Shown: positions 18,511 to 28,015 of the stretch, in pieces
How the letters are laid out: each line of letters begins with the position of its first letter
How positions within the stretch are numbered: position 1 is the first letter of the stretch
Assembly: GCA_002840125.1 (NCBI GenBank)
Contig: PGZF01000005.1
Coordinates: 62,001 to 126,000, forward strand
Direction of reading: 5' to 3'
DNA: 64,000 bases
DNA from: Gammaproteobacteria bacterium HGW-Gammaproteobacteria-15
Lineage (GTDB): Bacteria; Pseudomonadota; Gammaproteobacteria; Enterobacterales; Alteromonadaceae
Notes under the pieces: generated by a model
What the model was told of the DNA's origin: nothing
Database searches by the model: none
The model's input: only the letters and a program-made list of their open reading frames with translations
Translations under genes and position numbers: made by a program

Positions 18511-19353
18511 TTAAAACTCTTGCCGCACCCGTAAAAACCGGGCAAAGCGCGGAATGCCGTTATTGGTATAACCATTGTAGCGATAGGTAATTACCGTGCC
18601 GATTTCTGGTGGTGTCTGGCGTAATGCATCGGTTAAGCCGCTGCCAATGGCAAACTCTTTACCTTCCGGCGTTTTAACAATTAATGCCCCTACCATACCC
18701 TGATACTTGCCTTTACCCGGCCGGTAGCCGGTAACTTCGGCTTCAGTATCCTGATAGCTTTTTAGTTTGAGTAAATCGCTGCTGCGGCCGGTTTGATATA
18801 AAGCATTCTGCTGGTGCAGCATTAACCCCTCAGCACCGGCCTGCTCCAGCTCGCTAAGTTTAGCCAGCAGCGCGGCGTTATCCGCAACCCGAAACTGCGG
18901 CACCAGCGTTAAATACCGACTATTTTGTTGCTGAACAAGGCGTTGCATAACCTCGATGCGTTCAGTAAAAGTGTCCTTTGCATCCGGTAGCTCAAAAATG
19001 TAATAGCGGATTTGCTGCCATTCGCTATCCAGCGGCGTAGTTTTACTGACAATGCTTAAGGTTTCAGCAAACTTATTACGCCCCAGCCACAGCTCGCCAT
19101 CTAACTTTTGTGCCGGGAAATCCGCCACAAACCACTGCGGTGCCGCTATTAGATTACCGCCACGCGAGATCAGTTGTTTACCATCCCAAAAAGCGCGCAC
19201 ACCATCGAGCTTTTCGCTAACCCAGTACTGCTGTACATCGATATTGCCGTTATACACTTCAGCCAGCAATAAATCGGGTTTAGTGGCGGCTGTTAAAGGA
19301 AAACTGAAATGAAAACAGCAGATAAACAATAACGAAGTTAACGTTTTAATCAT
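18511..19353 (-). CDS. Periplasmic ATP-dependent DNA ligase (LigE type)
   Basis: 280 residues. An N-terminal signal peptide (to about PLTAA) precedes an adenylation domain with motif I EKLDGVRAFWDG (nucleophile Lys48), then KLDGELWLGRN, GAEGLMLHQQNALY and LKLKSYQD. The compact two-domain form without zinc finger or extra domains, plus a signal peptide, marks the LigE group (as in Haemophilus and Neisseria), which joins DNA ends outside the cytoplasm and is linked with competence or extracellular DNA. No competence gene is adjacent. The ribosome site is weak. Confidence 0.9.
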   Translation of the reverse strand: MIKTLTSLLFICCFHFSFPLTAATKPDLLLAEVYNGNIDVQQYWVSEKLDGVRAFWDGKQLISRGGNLIAAPQWFVADFPAQKLDGELWLGRNKFAETLSIVSKTTPLDSEWQQIRYYIFELPDAKDTFTERIEVMQRLVQQQNSRYLTLVPQFRVADNAALLAKLSELEQAGAEGLMLHQQNALYQTGRSSDLLKLKSYQDTEAEVTGYRPGKGKYQGMVGALIVKTPEGKEFAIGSGLTDALRQTPPEIGTVITYRYNGYTNNGIPRFARFLRVRQEF

Positions 19354-19423
19354 TATTTGGCATCTTTTTGTTTAAAACAAAAAGTATAGTAACTAGCCGT
19401 ACTTCAGCAAGTAGCAAGCGAAC

Positions 19424-20710
19424 CTAGTGCAAAAAATCAGACAGTGCCTGCAAAAAAGTATATTCATCCAGCCCGGCACGGTGCAGCGGTTTGGCTTGCG
19501 CGCTCCACATTGCCACCACCAGTTGCTTGTCCGGGTCGACAAACAGATACTGGCCAAAAATGCCCTCTGCGGCATAACTCCGGCCGTGCATCGGCCAAAA
19601 CATATAGCCGTAATCTACCGTTTCGCCGCCGATAACCTGCCTGCTGCTGGCGGCCGCCATCCAACCCTCTGGCAGTACCCGCTGCGTTTTGCCGGCTACG
19701 GTAATCACGCCATCATTTAGCCAAAACAAAGCTAAACGGGCGTAATCACGTAAGGTTGCCGACAAACCGCTGCCACCTATTTCCAGGCCATTGGCCGATT
19801 CCAGCCACCAGTTAGCATCTGCCTGCATGCCGAGCTTCGACCAAATTTTTTCAGATAAATACTGCGCCACCGGTTTACCGCTAGCGGCCTGTACCAGGGC
19901 GCCGGCCAGTTGGGTTTCGCCGGTACTGTAGTTCCACACTGTGCCGGGCTTTGCTGCGCGCGGTAACGACGCCATCAGCGCTAAAATTGCGCCGGGTTGC
20001 TGGCTTATTTGTGCCTCCAGCATGCGCCGCCGGTCTGACGCCGGATCAGTGTAGGTTTCATTCCAGGCTACACCGGAACTCATCTGCAGCAGCTGTTTTA
20101 CCGTTACGCCGTCGTAAGCGGTACCGTTAAAGCGCGGCAGATACTTAACGATAGGATCGTCAATACTGTTGATAAGGCCATCGTGTATCGCCACGCCAAT
20201 TAAGGTTGCGGTAATAGATTTAACCACCGACATCGACATCCAGCGGCTATGTTCGTCATTGCCCAGCAGGTATTGCTCAAACAACACCTCACCGCGGTGA
20301 ATAATCAGCATACCGCTAACGCGGTTCATCGACAGTACGTCATATAAATCATAGGTTTTGCCATCAACCTGATAAGTGAACTCCCGCAATCGCTGCTTAC
20401 TCAGCGGCAAAGTACTTACCGTGTTGCCACGCGCTACCGTACGGGTGGGGAATAAGCGGTCGATATTACGAAAGGTGTTAACCTGAATATCCGGGTACAG
20501 TTTGCCATCGTAAAGCTGGCGCACCGTGCCGATGGGCTCTTTGGCATGGCGATACTCTTTATTTGCTACGCTGCCGTTATTTGCTACGCTGCCGTTATTT
20601 GCTACGCTGTCGGTATGCGCTACGCGGTCTGATTCTGCTGTACTGGCAGGGCTGCTTAACGCCAGCAATATGGCTAAGGTAAAGGCGGTTTTAACCTGAA
20701 AGCTATACAT
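19424..20710 (-). CDS. Serine hydrolase, class C beta-lactamase-like fold
   Basis: 428 residues. A signal peptide (about 1-25) is followed by a short low-complexity stretch made of SVANNG units, then the hydrolase domain: SVVK (Ser161, Lys164) as the SxxK nucleophile motif, YSTGETQLAG in the place of the Tyr motif, and HGRSYAAEGIFGQ near the end. Proteins like this are often esterases or peptidases, not true beta-lactamases. GGAG lies about 10 bases from the ATG. The N-terminal repeats vary in number by slippage-prone DNA and probably serve as a flexible linker. Confidence 0.87.
   Translation of the reverse strand: MYSFQVKTAFTLAILLALSSPASTAESDRVAHTDSVANNGSVANNGSVANKEYRHAKEPIGTVRQLYDGKLYPDIQVNTFRNIDRLFPTRTVARGNTVSTLPLSKQRLREFTYQVDGKTYDLYDVLSMNRVSGMLIIHRGEVLFEQYLLGNDEHSRWMSMSVVKSITATLIGVAIHDGLINSIDDPIVKYLPRFNGTAYDGVTVKQLLQMSSGVAWNETYTDPASDRRRMLEAQISQQPGAILALMASLPRAAKPGTVWNYSTGETQLAGALVQAASGKPVAQYLSEKIWSKLGMQADANWWLESANGLEIGGSGLSATLRDYARLALFWLNDGVITVAGKTQRVLPEGWMAAASSRQVIGGETVDYGYMFWPMHGRSYAAEGIFGQYLFVDPDKQLVVAMWSAQAKPLHRAGLDEYTFLQALSDFLH
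20561..20614. repeat. 18-bp tandem repeat inside the serine hydrolase gene
   Basis: Three consecutive 18-bp units (20561-20578, 20579-20596, 20597-20614), the first two identical, with a degenerate fourth after them. The period is a multiple of three, so copy changes only add or remove six residues (SVANNG). Confidence 0.9.
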
Positions 20711-20790
20711 CGGGCCTGGCTCCTTCTTTAAATAGTGTTAAACGTCTACCTAAAAAGACGGCTTAAAAAAGTGTGGATCCCTTTGAGTAG

Positions 20791-21480
20791 TTAGTTAAGG
20801 ATCGGTGTTAAATAACCCCCACCCAGTTGCCGCATTTGCCGCTCTACCCAGGCAACTCTTTCACGCAGGTAAGGCGTTAAATTGCGTGGATCCCGGGTAC
20901 GGGGACCTGGCAGTAGTACGGCCAGTCGTGCCGCTTCGTTTCGGCTTAGCCTGCTGGCCGGTTTGCCAAAATAATGCTGGCTGGCCGCTTCTACGCCGTA
21001 TATGCCTTTACCAAATTCAGCAATGTTCACATACACTTCAAGTATGCGCTTTTTACCCCAAATGGCTTCCAGGCTTAGTGCTAATGCCGCTTCCAGGCCC
21101 TTACGCACCATACTGCGGCCAGGCCACAGTAACAGGTTTTTTGCCGTTTGCTGGGTTATGGTACTGGCGCCACGCAGGCCATCACCATCATCAAATCGCT
21201 CAAGGGCGTTTCTGATCTCGGCCATATCAACACCAAAATGCTCAGGGAAGCGCTGATCTTCCGAGGCCACCACCGCCAGCGCAACATGTGCCGGCAGCTT
21301 ATCAATGCTTACCCATTGTTGGCTAACCGGATAAGGGCTTTGCAACATAAAGGACGACGTTGGCGGTGGTACAAAGCGTAATGTCAGCAAAAGTGCCAGT
21401 AGCAATAGCAGCCCTACCAGCACAAAACGCCAGATAACAAACCATGTCCAACCGAAAAAACCGCGTTCACGCTGTGCCAT
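20791..21480 (-). CDS. mtgA: Monofunctional peptidoglycan glycosyltransferase MtgA
   Basis: 229 residues. One membrane helix (about 13-34) anchors a GT51 domain with EDQRFPEHFGVD (catalytic Glu74), GASTITQQTAKNLLLW and KKRILEVYVNIAEFGKGIYG. It polymerises lipid II into glycan strands on the outer face of the inner membrane and lacks a transpeptidase domain. It is a single gene; the 295 bp to the divergent phosphodiesterase gene hold its promoter, and I see no further gene there. Confidence 0.95.
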   Translation of the reverse strand: MAQRERGFFGWTWFVIWRFVLVGLLLLLALLLTLRFVPPPTSSFMLQSPYPVSQQWVSIDKLPAHVALAVVASEDQRFPEHFGVDMAEIRNALERFDDGDGLRGASTITQQTAKNLLLWPGRSMVRKGLEAALALSLEAIWGKKRILEVYVNIAEFGKGIYGVEAASQHYFGKPASRLSRNEAARLAVLLPGPRTRDPRNLTPYLRERVAWVERQMRQLGGGYLTPILN

Positions 21481-21775
21481 TTACTCTCTCTTATCAGGCT
21501 TTGCCGCCTGTAACGTGCAACAGTATAGGTGATTGAGCATTAAAACCAAATGTGGATAAACAAGGTACAAACCTTATACCTGAGAACCGACGCCGTTACC
21601 GGCCAATGCAATATGAGCACGTTAAAAATGCAGCAAATACAATTTCGTCATAAAAATAGCGATTTTCATTCACATTAAACTGCTAGTGTGAGGGCAGCCG
21701 TGTATTGAGCCGGCCTGTAGCACACATATTCTGTCGCCGTTTGTTTTTCAACGTTACATCATCAAGGAGAACTTT

Positions 21776-23089
21776 ATGCGTCATTTAACGATCTTACGCG
21801 GCTGGGGCATGCATGCCTTGCAACTGGCAGTATTGCTCACTCCTGTTTTGGCCGTTGCCCATACTGCCGAAACGGCATCACGCCTGTCCGAACTTAAAGC
21901 GCAAACGTATCACAGTAGCCCGCATCTTAAGGCGCCGGAAAAGTATTCATTGCAACTGGGGCCCCGCCCCGCGTATCTCATTGATGATATGGACAACAGC
22001 CCGTTAAAAGAGCGCTTACAAAGCTGTAATACCGGCCGTAAGCTGAAAAGGACCATGTTTTCTATTGGCCACCGCGGTGCGCCGTTGCAGTTTCCGGAGC
22101 ACACCAAAGAATCTTATGAAGCAGCCGCCATAATGGGGGCCGGTATCATGGAATGCGATGTAACCTTTACCAAAGATAAAGAGCTGGTTTGCCGCCACTC
22201 TCAATGCGACTTGCATACCACTACCAATATTCTGGCGATCCCCGAGCTGGCAGCCAAGTGCAGCCAGCCGTTTACACCGGCAGACCACATTGCAGGCACG
22301 CCAGCAAGCGCCAGATGTTGCACCAGCGACATAACGTTAGAAGAATTCAAAATGCTGGAAGGTAAAATGGATGCCTATAATCCGCAGGCCACCACTGTTG
22401 CTGAATATATGCAGGGCACACCGTCATGGCGCACTGATCTTTATGCCACCAAAGGCACCCTGATGACGCATGCAGAAAGCATTAGTTTATTTAAACAACT
22501 CGGCGTGAAATTTACGCCAGAATTAAAATCGGCAGAAGTGCCGATGCCCTTTGAAGGCACTTACAGCCAGGCAGACTACGCCCAGCAGCTGATCAATGAA
22601 TACCGCAATGCCGGCATAAAACCAAAAGACGTATGGCCGCAATCGTTTGATATTGCTGACATTCGTTACTGGATAGCCAATGAACCCGCATTTGGCCGGC
22701 AGGCGGTTTATCTTGATGACGCCAATACGCCGTCAGAGCTACCCTCAGCGCAAGAGCTGCAAGGTTATGCCGCAGAGGGCTTCAATATCGTGGCACCACC
22801 AATGTGGGCCCTGCTTGAGCTGGACGCAAACAACAACATTGTGCCATCAGCTTATGCCCGTAATGCCAAAAGCGCCGGCCTGGATATTATTGCCTGGTCT
22901 TTTGAGCGTTCCGGCCCGTTAAAAAACGGCGGCGGCTGGTATTATCAAACCGTAAACCCGGTGATTAACAATGATGGCGATATGATGGAAGTACTGCACG
23001 TAATGGCACAAGACGTCGGCGTAATAGGGGTATTCTCAGACTGGCCAGCCAGTGTCAGCTACTACGCAAACTGTATGGGCTTACCCTAA
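21776..23089 (+). CDS. Glycerophosphodiester phosphodiesterase family protein, exported
   Basis: 437 residues. A signal peptide (about 1-29) is followed by a GDPD TIM-barrel: [20 protein letters not shown] (His99, Arg100, Glu108), [20 protein letters not shown], then [13 protein letters not shown] and the late [10 protein letters not shown]. Such enzymes release glycerol phosphate from glycerophosphodiesters. It is longer than cytoplasmic UgpQ and close to GlpQ-type secreted enzymes, with a cysteine-rich insertion (CSQPF, ARCCTSD). A good ribosome site (AAGGAG) precedes the ATG. Confidence 0.9.
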   Translation: MRHLTILRGWGMHALQLAVLLTPVLAVAHTAETASRLSELKAQTYHSSPHLKAPEKYSLQLGPRPAYLIDDMDNSPLKERLQSCNTGRKLKRTMFSIGHRGAPLQFPEHTKESYEAAAIMGAGIMECDVTFTKDKELVCRHSQCDLHTTTNILAIPELAAKCSQPFTPADHIAGTPASARCCTSDITLEEFKMLEGKMDAYNPQATTVAEYMQGTPSWRTDLYATKGTLMTHAESISLFKQLGVKFTPELKSAEVPMPFEGTYSQADYAQQLINEYRNAGIKPKDVWPQSFDIADIRYWIANEPAFGRQAVYLDDANTPSELPSAQELQGYAAEGFNIVAPPMWALLELDANNNIVPSAYARNAKSAGLDIIAWSFERSGPLKNGGGWYYQTVNPVINNDGDMMEVLHVMAQDVGVIGVFSDWPASVSYYANCMGLP

Positions 23090-23220
23090 CTAAACTACTG
23101 CTACAGGCGTCTTCCAGCGCTAAGTAGTTGTAAAGCAGATTAAAGCCCGTTAATGTTTAGCGCAGAAATTTACCACGGCGGAGTATTTCCGATGCACCGC
23201 CAAACCCTAAGGCGCTGGTT

Positions 23221-24135
23221 ATGACATTAGCGAAAAATTTTCACCGTTTTTGCCTGCTAAGTACATTAAGTGCGGCAGCTGTGCTGGCCGGCTGCGGCGG
23301 CACAGCGCCGGTAACGGTATCAAGCCCGCCGCCAGCAGACTGGGTTAACAGCTGTAACGACTGGGATGACTGGGACAAAGCCGGGCCGCCGTTTCGTATT
23401 TATGGCAACAGTTACTATGTTGGCACCTGTGGTATCAGCGCTATTCTGATCACGGGTGATAACGGCCATATTCTGATCGATGGTGCCACTGAAGCCGGTG
23501 CCACGGTGATCGCCGCTAATATCGACAGGCTTGGCTTTTCAATGCGTGATGTAAAGTTGCTGCTGCAAAGCCATGAGCATTTCGACCATGTGGCCGGTTT
23601 AGCGCAGTTGCAGCAACAAAGCGGCGCAAAACTGCTGGCATCGCCTGAAGCAGCACCGGTGTTAACCAGCGGCGTGGTAGCCGCTGCCGATCCACAGGCA
23701 GGTATGCACCAGCCATTTGCGGCCGTCAGGGTTGATGGCCTGGTAACCGCCGGCGAGCCGGTTAGGCTAGGTAAGCTCAGCTTGCTGCCAGTGGCAACGC
23801 CGGGGCATACGCCTGGCGCATTAAGCTGGCAGTGGACCAGTTGTGAAGCCGGCCAATGTCAGGTACTGGTATATGCCGACAGCTTATCGCCGGTTAGCAG
23901 CGACAGTTATCGTTTTAGCGAGCACCTTACTTATCTCAATGCATACCGGGCCAGCCTGAATAAACTGGCTGCGCTGGATTGCCAGATCCTGCTTACGCCA
24001 CATCCGTCAGCCAGTAATATGCGTACGCGGCTACAAAGCAGTGCAGGTTTAACCGATACTCAAGGCTGTGTGGTTTATGCAAACGGGATAACACAGCGGC
24101 TCGAGCAGCGCTTAACAAAGGAAACCGCGCAGTAA
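23221..24135 (+). CDS. Subclass B3 metallo-beta-lactamase, lipoprotein
   Basis: 304 residues. A lipoprotein signal ends at LAGC (Cys25). The zinc motif is LLLQSHEHFDHVAGL (His118, His120, Asp122, His123), followed by TPGHTPGALSWQW and LLTPHPSASNM for the remaining ligand histidines. The stretch TSCEAGQCQVLVYADSLSPV is characteristic of subclass B3. B3 enzymes hydrolyse most beta-lactams including carbapenems; activity is inferred from family. No mobile element borders the gene and it sits among core-like genes, so it looks intrinsic to the chromosome. Confidence 0.87.
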   Translation: MTLAKNFHRFCLLSTLSAAAVLAGCGGTAPVTVSSPPPADWVNSCNDWDDWDKAGPPFRIYGNSYYVGTCGISAILITGDNGHILIDGATEAGATVIAANIDRLGFSMRDVKLLLQSHEHFDHVAGLAQLQQQSGAKLLASPEAAPVLTSGVVAAADPQAGMHQPFAAVRVDGLVTAGEPVRLGKLSLLPVATPGHTPGALSWQWTSCEAGQCQVLVYADSLSPVSSDSYRFSEHLTYLNAYRASLNKLAALDCQILLTPHPSASNMRTRLQSSAGLTDTQGCVVYANGITQRLEQRLTKETAQ

Positions 24136-24183
24136 AACCACAGATTGGCCAGCGGGTAATTGGTGCAAAATAGCTGCAGCAGA

Positions 24184-25122
24184 TCAGCTCTGCTGCACTT
24201 CTTCGATCAATTCCCTGTGTACACACACCGCCATACTCTTAGGGCGAACCGGCTTGCCTCTGCCCTCAAGGTGCGCGCGCGTAAAAGCGGCACCGAACAG
24301 CAGAATCATTGAAGAATAGTTTACCCAAAGCAGCAGCAACGCCAGCGAACCGGCGGCACCATAGGCCGATGCAGTCGCAGTATAGGCCAGGTAGATAGAG
24401 ATCAGCGACCGCCCCGCCGTAAACAACACTGCAGTAATAAAGGCACCCAGCAGCACATCTCGCCAGGCCAGCCGCACATCGGGCAAAATCTTGAACATTG
24501 CCGCAAACAGCAATGTGATCACCAGCAGCGACAGCACCAATTCCATGCCTACCATGGTCCAACCCGGTACCGGCAGCCATTCCTCAGCGAACGCCATAAT
24601 GCTGCGTAAGGCCACCGACAACAGCAGCGAAACTAACATAATAAAACCGATAGACAGGATAATAGTCAGCGACAACAACCGGCTTTTAACAAAAACCCAC
24701 AGGTTGTTCCTTTTAGGACGGGGAGCAACATCCCAGATCTGATTCAGTGACTGCTGCATTTGTGCAAAAACCGTGGTGGCACCGACTATAGTGGCAACGA
24801 TGCCGATCAACGCCGGCCAGATACCACTCTGATCGATCTGCGAATTGATCACTGCCGTTTGCACCACCCCGGCAGCATCCGGCCCAAGCGTTGCCTCAAG
24901 CTGCGCAAACAGTTCCCCCTGAACTGCACTCTCGCCCATCACCAGCCCGACCAGAGCAACAACCACTACCAGAATCGGCGCGATAGAAAAAACAGTAAAA
25001 AACGCCAGCGCTGCGGCGTAAATAAAAGCCTGACTGTCCAGCCAATTACGGCAGGTAGCGCCCAAAATACTAAGCCAGTACCGCACCACTGTGGGGAGTT
25101 TGTTGTAAATCTTAATAACCAT
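24184..25122 (-). CDS. YihY/BrkB family inner membrane protein
   Basis: 312 residues with six hydrophobic segments and the family motifs FIYAAALAFFTVFSIAPILVVVVAL, a DIRQSLNQIWDV-like stretch (MQQSLNQIWDVAP) and GAAGSLALLLLWVNYSSMILLFGAAFT near the C-terminus. The family was once misassigned as ribonuclease BN; its function is unknown. It is convergent with the beta-lactamase gene and divergent from the topoisomerase gene. Confidence 0.92.
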   Translation of the reverse strand: MVIKIYNKLPTVVRYWLSILGATCRNWLDSQAFIYAAALAFFTVFSIAPILVVVVALVGLVMGESAVQGELFAQLEATLGPDAAGVVQTAVINSQIDQSGIWPALIGIVATIVGATTVFAQMQQSLNQIWDVAPRPKRNNLWVFVKSRLLSLTIILSIGFIMLVSLLLSVALRSIMAFAEEWLPVPGWTMVGMELVLSLLVITLLFAAMFKILPDVRLAWRDVLLGAFITAVLFTAGRSLISIYLAYTATASAYGAAGSLALLLLWVNYSSMILLFGAAFTRAHLEGRGKPVRPKSMAVCVHRELIEEVQQS

Positions 25123-25258
25123 GCTCGATAATACCTTAGCGTTGCAGCCTTTGTTCCTCTGTTACGCCCATTATAGGCGTTTAGCCAGCAAATGGCTTTA
25201 GCATCTGACGCTGCAGATGGCTGCTATACTCGCTTATTTATCGCCAAGGACAACGTTT

Positions 25259-26278
25259 ATGCCCGACTCCGCGTTGCCAGCAGAGCTACCCCGCGATCTA
25301 CATTACGTTGACGACAGCCAACCCGGCATCCACCGCAAAAAAGTGGGCCGCAAGTTCCATTACTATGATGCTCACGGTGAGCGCATCACCGCAGCCGACG
25401 AGATTAAGCGGCTTAACGCGCTTGCAGTGCCGCCTGCCTATACCGATGTGTGGATTTGCGCCGACCCGTGCGGCCATCTACAAGCCACCGGCCGCGACGC
25501 GCGCGGGCGAAAACAGTACCGTTATCATCAACGATGGCGTGAGGTACGCGACACCGACAAGTATGCACACCTGGCGGCATTTGGCAAAGCTCTGCCAAAG
25601 CTGCGCAAGCATTTGGACACACAGCTCTCAAAGCCGAAGTTAACCCGCGAAAAGGTGCTGGCCACAGTGATAATGCTGCTGGATACCACCTTAATTCGGG
25701 TCGGCAATACCCAGTACGCAAAGGAAAATAAATCTTACGGCCTGACTACACTACGTACCCGCCATGTTGATATCAAAGGCAGCGAGATACAGTTCCAGTT
25801 TCGCGGTAAGAGTGGCATCGAACATCAGATCAGTGTTAAAGACCGGCGTTTGGCCAGGGCGGTTAAACGGTGTCAGGAGTTGCCGGGGCAGAACTTGTTT
25901 CAATATCTGGACGAAAACGGAGAGCGCCACAATATCAGCTCCGCCGACGTTAACAACTACCTGCACAGCGTGACCGGGGTCGACTTCACCGCAAAGGACT
26001 TTCGTACCTGGGCCGCAACCATGATGGCGTTGGTAGCATTACGTAAGCTGGAATGGCAACCGGAATCGCGCGCAAAAAGCCATATAGTAACGGTGATCAA
26101 GGACGTCGCCAGGCATCTGGGTAATACTCCCGCCGTATGCCGAAAATGCTATATCCATCCGGCCGTGCTGGAGCAGTTCAGCCGGGGTGGGTTAGCCAAA
26201 CTGCCCAAGCCACGAGTGCGTAAGGGCCTAAAAGCAGACGAAGTCGCGCTGGTTATTTTTCTGGAACGGTTGGCTTAG
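25259..26278 (+). CDS. Type IB DNA topoisomerase (poxvirus-like bacterial form)
   Basis: 339 residues from the ATG at 25259, which has AAGGAC upstream; the open frame extends 14 codons further but without a good site. The N-terminal domain has PAYTDVWICADPCGHLQATGRDARGRKQYRYH. The catalytic domain has MLLDTTLIRVGNTQYAKEN (Arg), GKSGIEHQISVKDRRLA (Lys), DFRTWAATMMAL and CRKCYIHPAV with the nucleophilic Tyr. It relaxes supercoils by nicking one strand without ATP. It is a single gene. Confidence 0.95.
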   Translation: MPDSALPAELPRDLHYVDDSQPGIHRKKVGRKFHYYDAHGERITAADEIKRLNALAVPPAYTDVWICADPCGHLQATGRDARGRKQYRYHQRWREVRDTDKYAHLAAFGKALPKLRKHLDTQLSKPKLTREKVLATVIMLLDTTLIRVGNTQYAKENKSYGLTTLRTRHVDIKGSEIQFQFRGKSGIEHQISVKDRRLARAVKRCQELPGQNLFQYLDENGERHNISSADVNNYLHSVTGVDFTAKDFRTWAATMMALVALRKLEWQPESRAKSHIVTVIKDVARHLGNTPAVCRKCYIHPAVLEQFSRGGLAKLPKPRVRKGLKADEVALVIFLERLA

Positions 26279-26282
26279 TTTT

Positions 26283-26720
26283 TCAAAAGCAACCGGCAGA
26301 CACCCGGCCAATTTCGCTGTCGAGTAGATTAAAAAACAGCACATGGCCGGCTTCTGCTTCGGCCACGGCAAAATAGGTAATAAACGGCGAGTCTGTCCGC
26401 TCTAGGATCTGCTCTGTCAGCTGATAAAAGCGCATTTCACGGTTACCTTGCGTTATAACCTTTAGCTTTTTTACCTGCATAAACTCTGAATTTATATCTT
26501 CCTCACCGTTCGGGTTGTACGGCAGTTGCATAAACTCTATCTGCTGGTAACCAGTGGCATCAGCAAAATACAGGTTACCCACTTCATCAGCCTGCATGTT
26601 GTAACTCTCACCAACCTGCCAGTGGCAACCAATAAAATCTACAGCGTGATGCTTTAACAGTGGCGCACAGAACACCGGCAGTGACACCAGCATAAACAAA
26701 ACTAAAACCAGATACGGCAT
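26283..26720 (-). CDS. Small exported protein, family unknown
   Basis: 145 residues. A signal peptide (MPYLVLVLFMLVSLPVFCAP) leads into a soluble domain with motifs GCHWQVGESYNMQADEVGNLY and FADATGYQQIEFMQL; a cysteine near each end (FIGCHW, SAGCF) could form a disulfide. I do not recognise it. It converges on the topoisomerase gene with 4 bp between stops. Upstream (26721-26874) is a wobble-containing 12-bp inverted repeat (TTGGCGTTGCCG / CGACAGCGCCAA) without a T-run. Confidence 0.6.
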   Translation of the reverse strand: MPYLVLVLFMLVSLPVFCAPLLKHHAVDFIGCHWQVGESYNMQADEVGNLYFADATGYQQIEFMQLPYNPNGEEDINSEFMQVKKLKVITQGNREMRFYQLTEQILERTDSPFITYFAVAEAEAGHVLFFNLLDSEIGRVSAGCF

Positions 26721-26874
26721 ACCACTACTCTACTAATGAATTGACTGCTAATTACCAATTGGCGTTGCCGTTAAGGGTTGAGAAAACCGACAGCGCCAAC
26801 TTATAGGGCTGCACAACGATCAATGACACTATCCTATTGATCACACAGAAATTAATGTCACTGATCATTTTGAC

Positions 26875-27213
26875 TTAGAATTTAGCGACACAAAAAAACG
26901 CTATACTGACAGCAAAAAACATCCATGCTGACAACGTGTAGAACAATGCCAAATAGCCATCTTTAGGCCTGGCCAGTTTGCGGATTAGCTCACCCGGCAC
27001 CAAAGGTGATTTTGCAAACCATTCAGAAATCAACGCAAAAGAATAAAAATTGAGCCTCAGACCGAGGCCGTCCCAAAGTGGCGGCGGCACATCATTCTCT
27101 TTTAATGCTTTATCGAGGTACTTTAGAGACACCCTGCCGAACAGGATGGTGGCTATACCCCAATTAATAAAGAAAACTGCAGTTAAAATTCCTAATGCTT
27201 CCTGTAGCGTCAT
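26875..27213 (-). CDS. Putative immunity protein 3 (small membrane protein, paralogue array)
   Basis: 112 residues from the ATG at 27211-27213; the open frame extends further, but homology to its two neighbours begins here. It shares with them a first membrane segment followed by VSLKYLDKALKEN, the core PPPLWDGLGLRLNFYSFALI, LVPGELIRKLARPKDGYLAL and a closing hydrophobic helix. Two to three membrane passes are likely. It is the last of three tandem paralogues behind a predicted pore-forming toxin, which fits a role in neutralising that toxin or relatives of it. Confidence 0.55.
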   Translation of the reverse strand: MTLQEALGILTAVFFINWGIATILFGRVSLKYLDKALKENDVPPPLWDGLGLRLNFYSFALISEWFAKSPLVPGELIRKLARPKDGYLALFYTLSAWMFFAVSIAFFCVAKF

Positions 27214-27269
27214 TCTGTCAATTTGCCCAAAGTCGAAGTTAGCCCGTGGGATTAGGCCGCACCTTTTAA

Positions 27270-27614
27270 TTAGTCTGGAATGAACGGGTACAACGCTATA
27301 GCAGACACTATCGCCAGAACTAAAGATATTTGAAACCACAGTGCGAGGTAATAATCCATGCGGCGGGCAATATTTCTTACCTCCGGTCCTGCAATCATGG
27401 GCGTTTTAGCAAACCACTTGAATAGAATTGCCAGAGCATAAACACCCACTCTGATACGAATGCCATCCCATGATGGCTTGCCAACACTTTTACGCTCTAA
27501 TTCTTTATCAATGTAAATCACTGATAAACGTATAAAGAAAATCGTTGATGCCAACCAATTAAGCACCCAAAAACCAAAAGACAACGTTAATATGTCAAGA
27601 AAATTCGAAGGCAT
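27270..27614 (-). CDS. Putative immunity protein 2 (small membrane protein, paralogue array)
   Basis: 114 residues, paralogous to both flanking small genes: LSVIYIDKELERKSVGKPSWDG, RIRVGVYALAILFKWFAKTP, GPEVRNIARRMDYYLAL, then a terminal hydrophobic stretch. Hydrophobic segments near residues 8-28, 50-65 and 90-110 suggest an inner membrane protein. The gap to the preceding paralogue is 58 bp and to the next about 56 bp, all on one strand. The function is inferred from position and duplication. Confidence 0.6.
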   Translation of the reverse strand: MPSNFLDILTLSFGFWVLNWLASTIFFIRLSVIYIDKELERKSVGKPSWDGIRIRVGVYALAILFKWFAKTPMIAGPEVRNIARRMDYYLALWFQISLVLAIVSAIALYPFIPD

Positions 27615-27672
27615 TAACTTATCCTAGGAGTCGAGTATTACGGCCATAGCAGCCCGCTAATCACTCATTTCT

Positions 27673-28008
27673 CTAATAATCTGACAGACTAAATATAATC
27701 AACATGAGGACGAACATCACCAGACAACTCTGGAAAATAAGGGCCAGATAAAAATCTCTGGTTCGGGCAACGGCCCTAACCTGTTTGCCCGGCACCATTG
27801 TTGTTTCTGACATCCGCTCTGATAATATCGCCAGCGCATAAATGCCAATTCTTATGCCAATTCCATCCCAGAATGGCTTCTCTTCTTCGCTACTATAAAT
27901 ACGCTTCTCGATAAATCTTACCGATATTCGAGCGAACAAAAATGTAGAAATAAGCAGTCCAAGAACACTACTCATTGCAAGATAAAAGAAAACGTCTTCA
28001 TTTAACAT
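27673..28008 (-). CDS. Putative immunity protein 1 (small membrane protein, cognate candidate)
   Basis: 111 residues. It starts 7 bp after the stop of the predicted pore-forming effector, the tightest link in the array, so it is the best candidate for the cognate immunity protein. It shares the paralogue core EKPFWDGIGIRIGIYALAIL and VPGKQVRAVARTRDFYLAL. An N-terminal membrane helix (about 8-28) and a C-terminal one (about 88-108) are clear. Immunity proteins against pore formers are typically small inner membrane proteins, as here. Confidence 0.65.
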   Translation of the reverse strand: MLNEDVFFYLAMSSVLGLLISTFLFARISVRFIEKRIYSSEEEKPFWDGIGIRIGIYALAILSERMSETTMVPGKQVRAVARTRDFYLALIFQSCLVMFVLMLIIFSLSDY

Positions 28009-28015
28009 TCATTAA

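Noticed and set aside
26760-26806. Possible third attC near the last immunity gene
   Set aside because: A 12-bp inverted repeat with wobble pairs is present, but no RYYYAAC/GTTRRRY boxes match each other as they do in the two accepted sites.
27214-27339. N-terminal extension of the last immunity paralogue
   Set aside because: Homology with its two paralogues starts at the later ATG (27213), and the extension overlaps the preceding gene.
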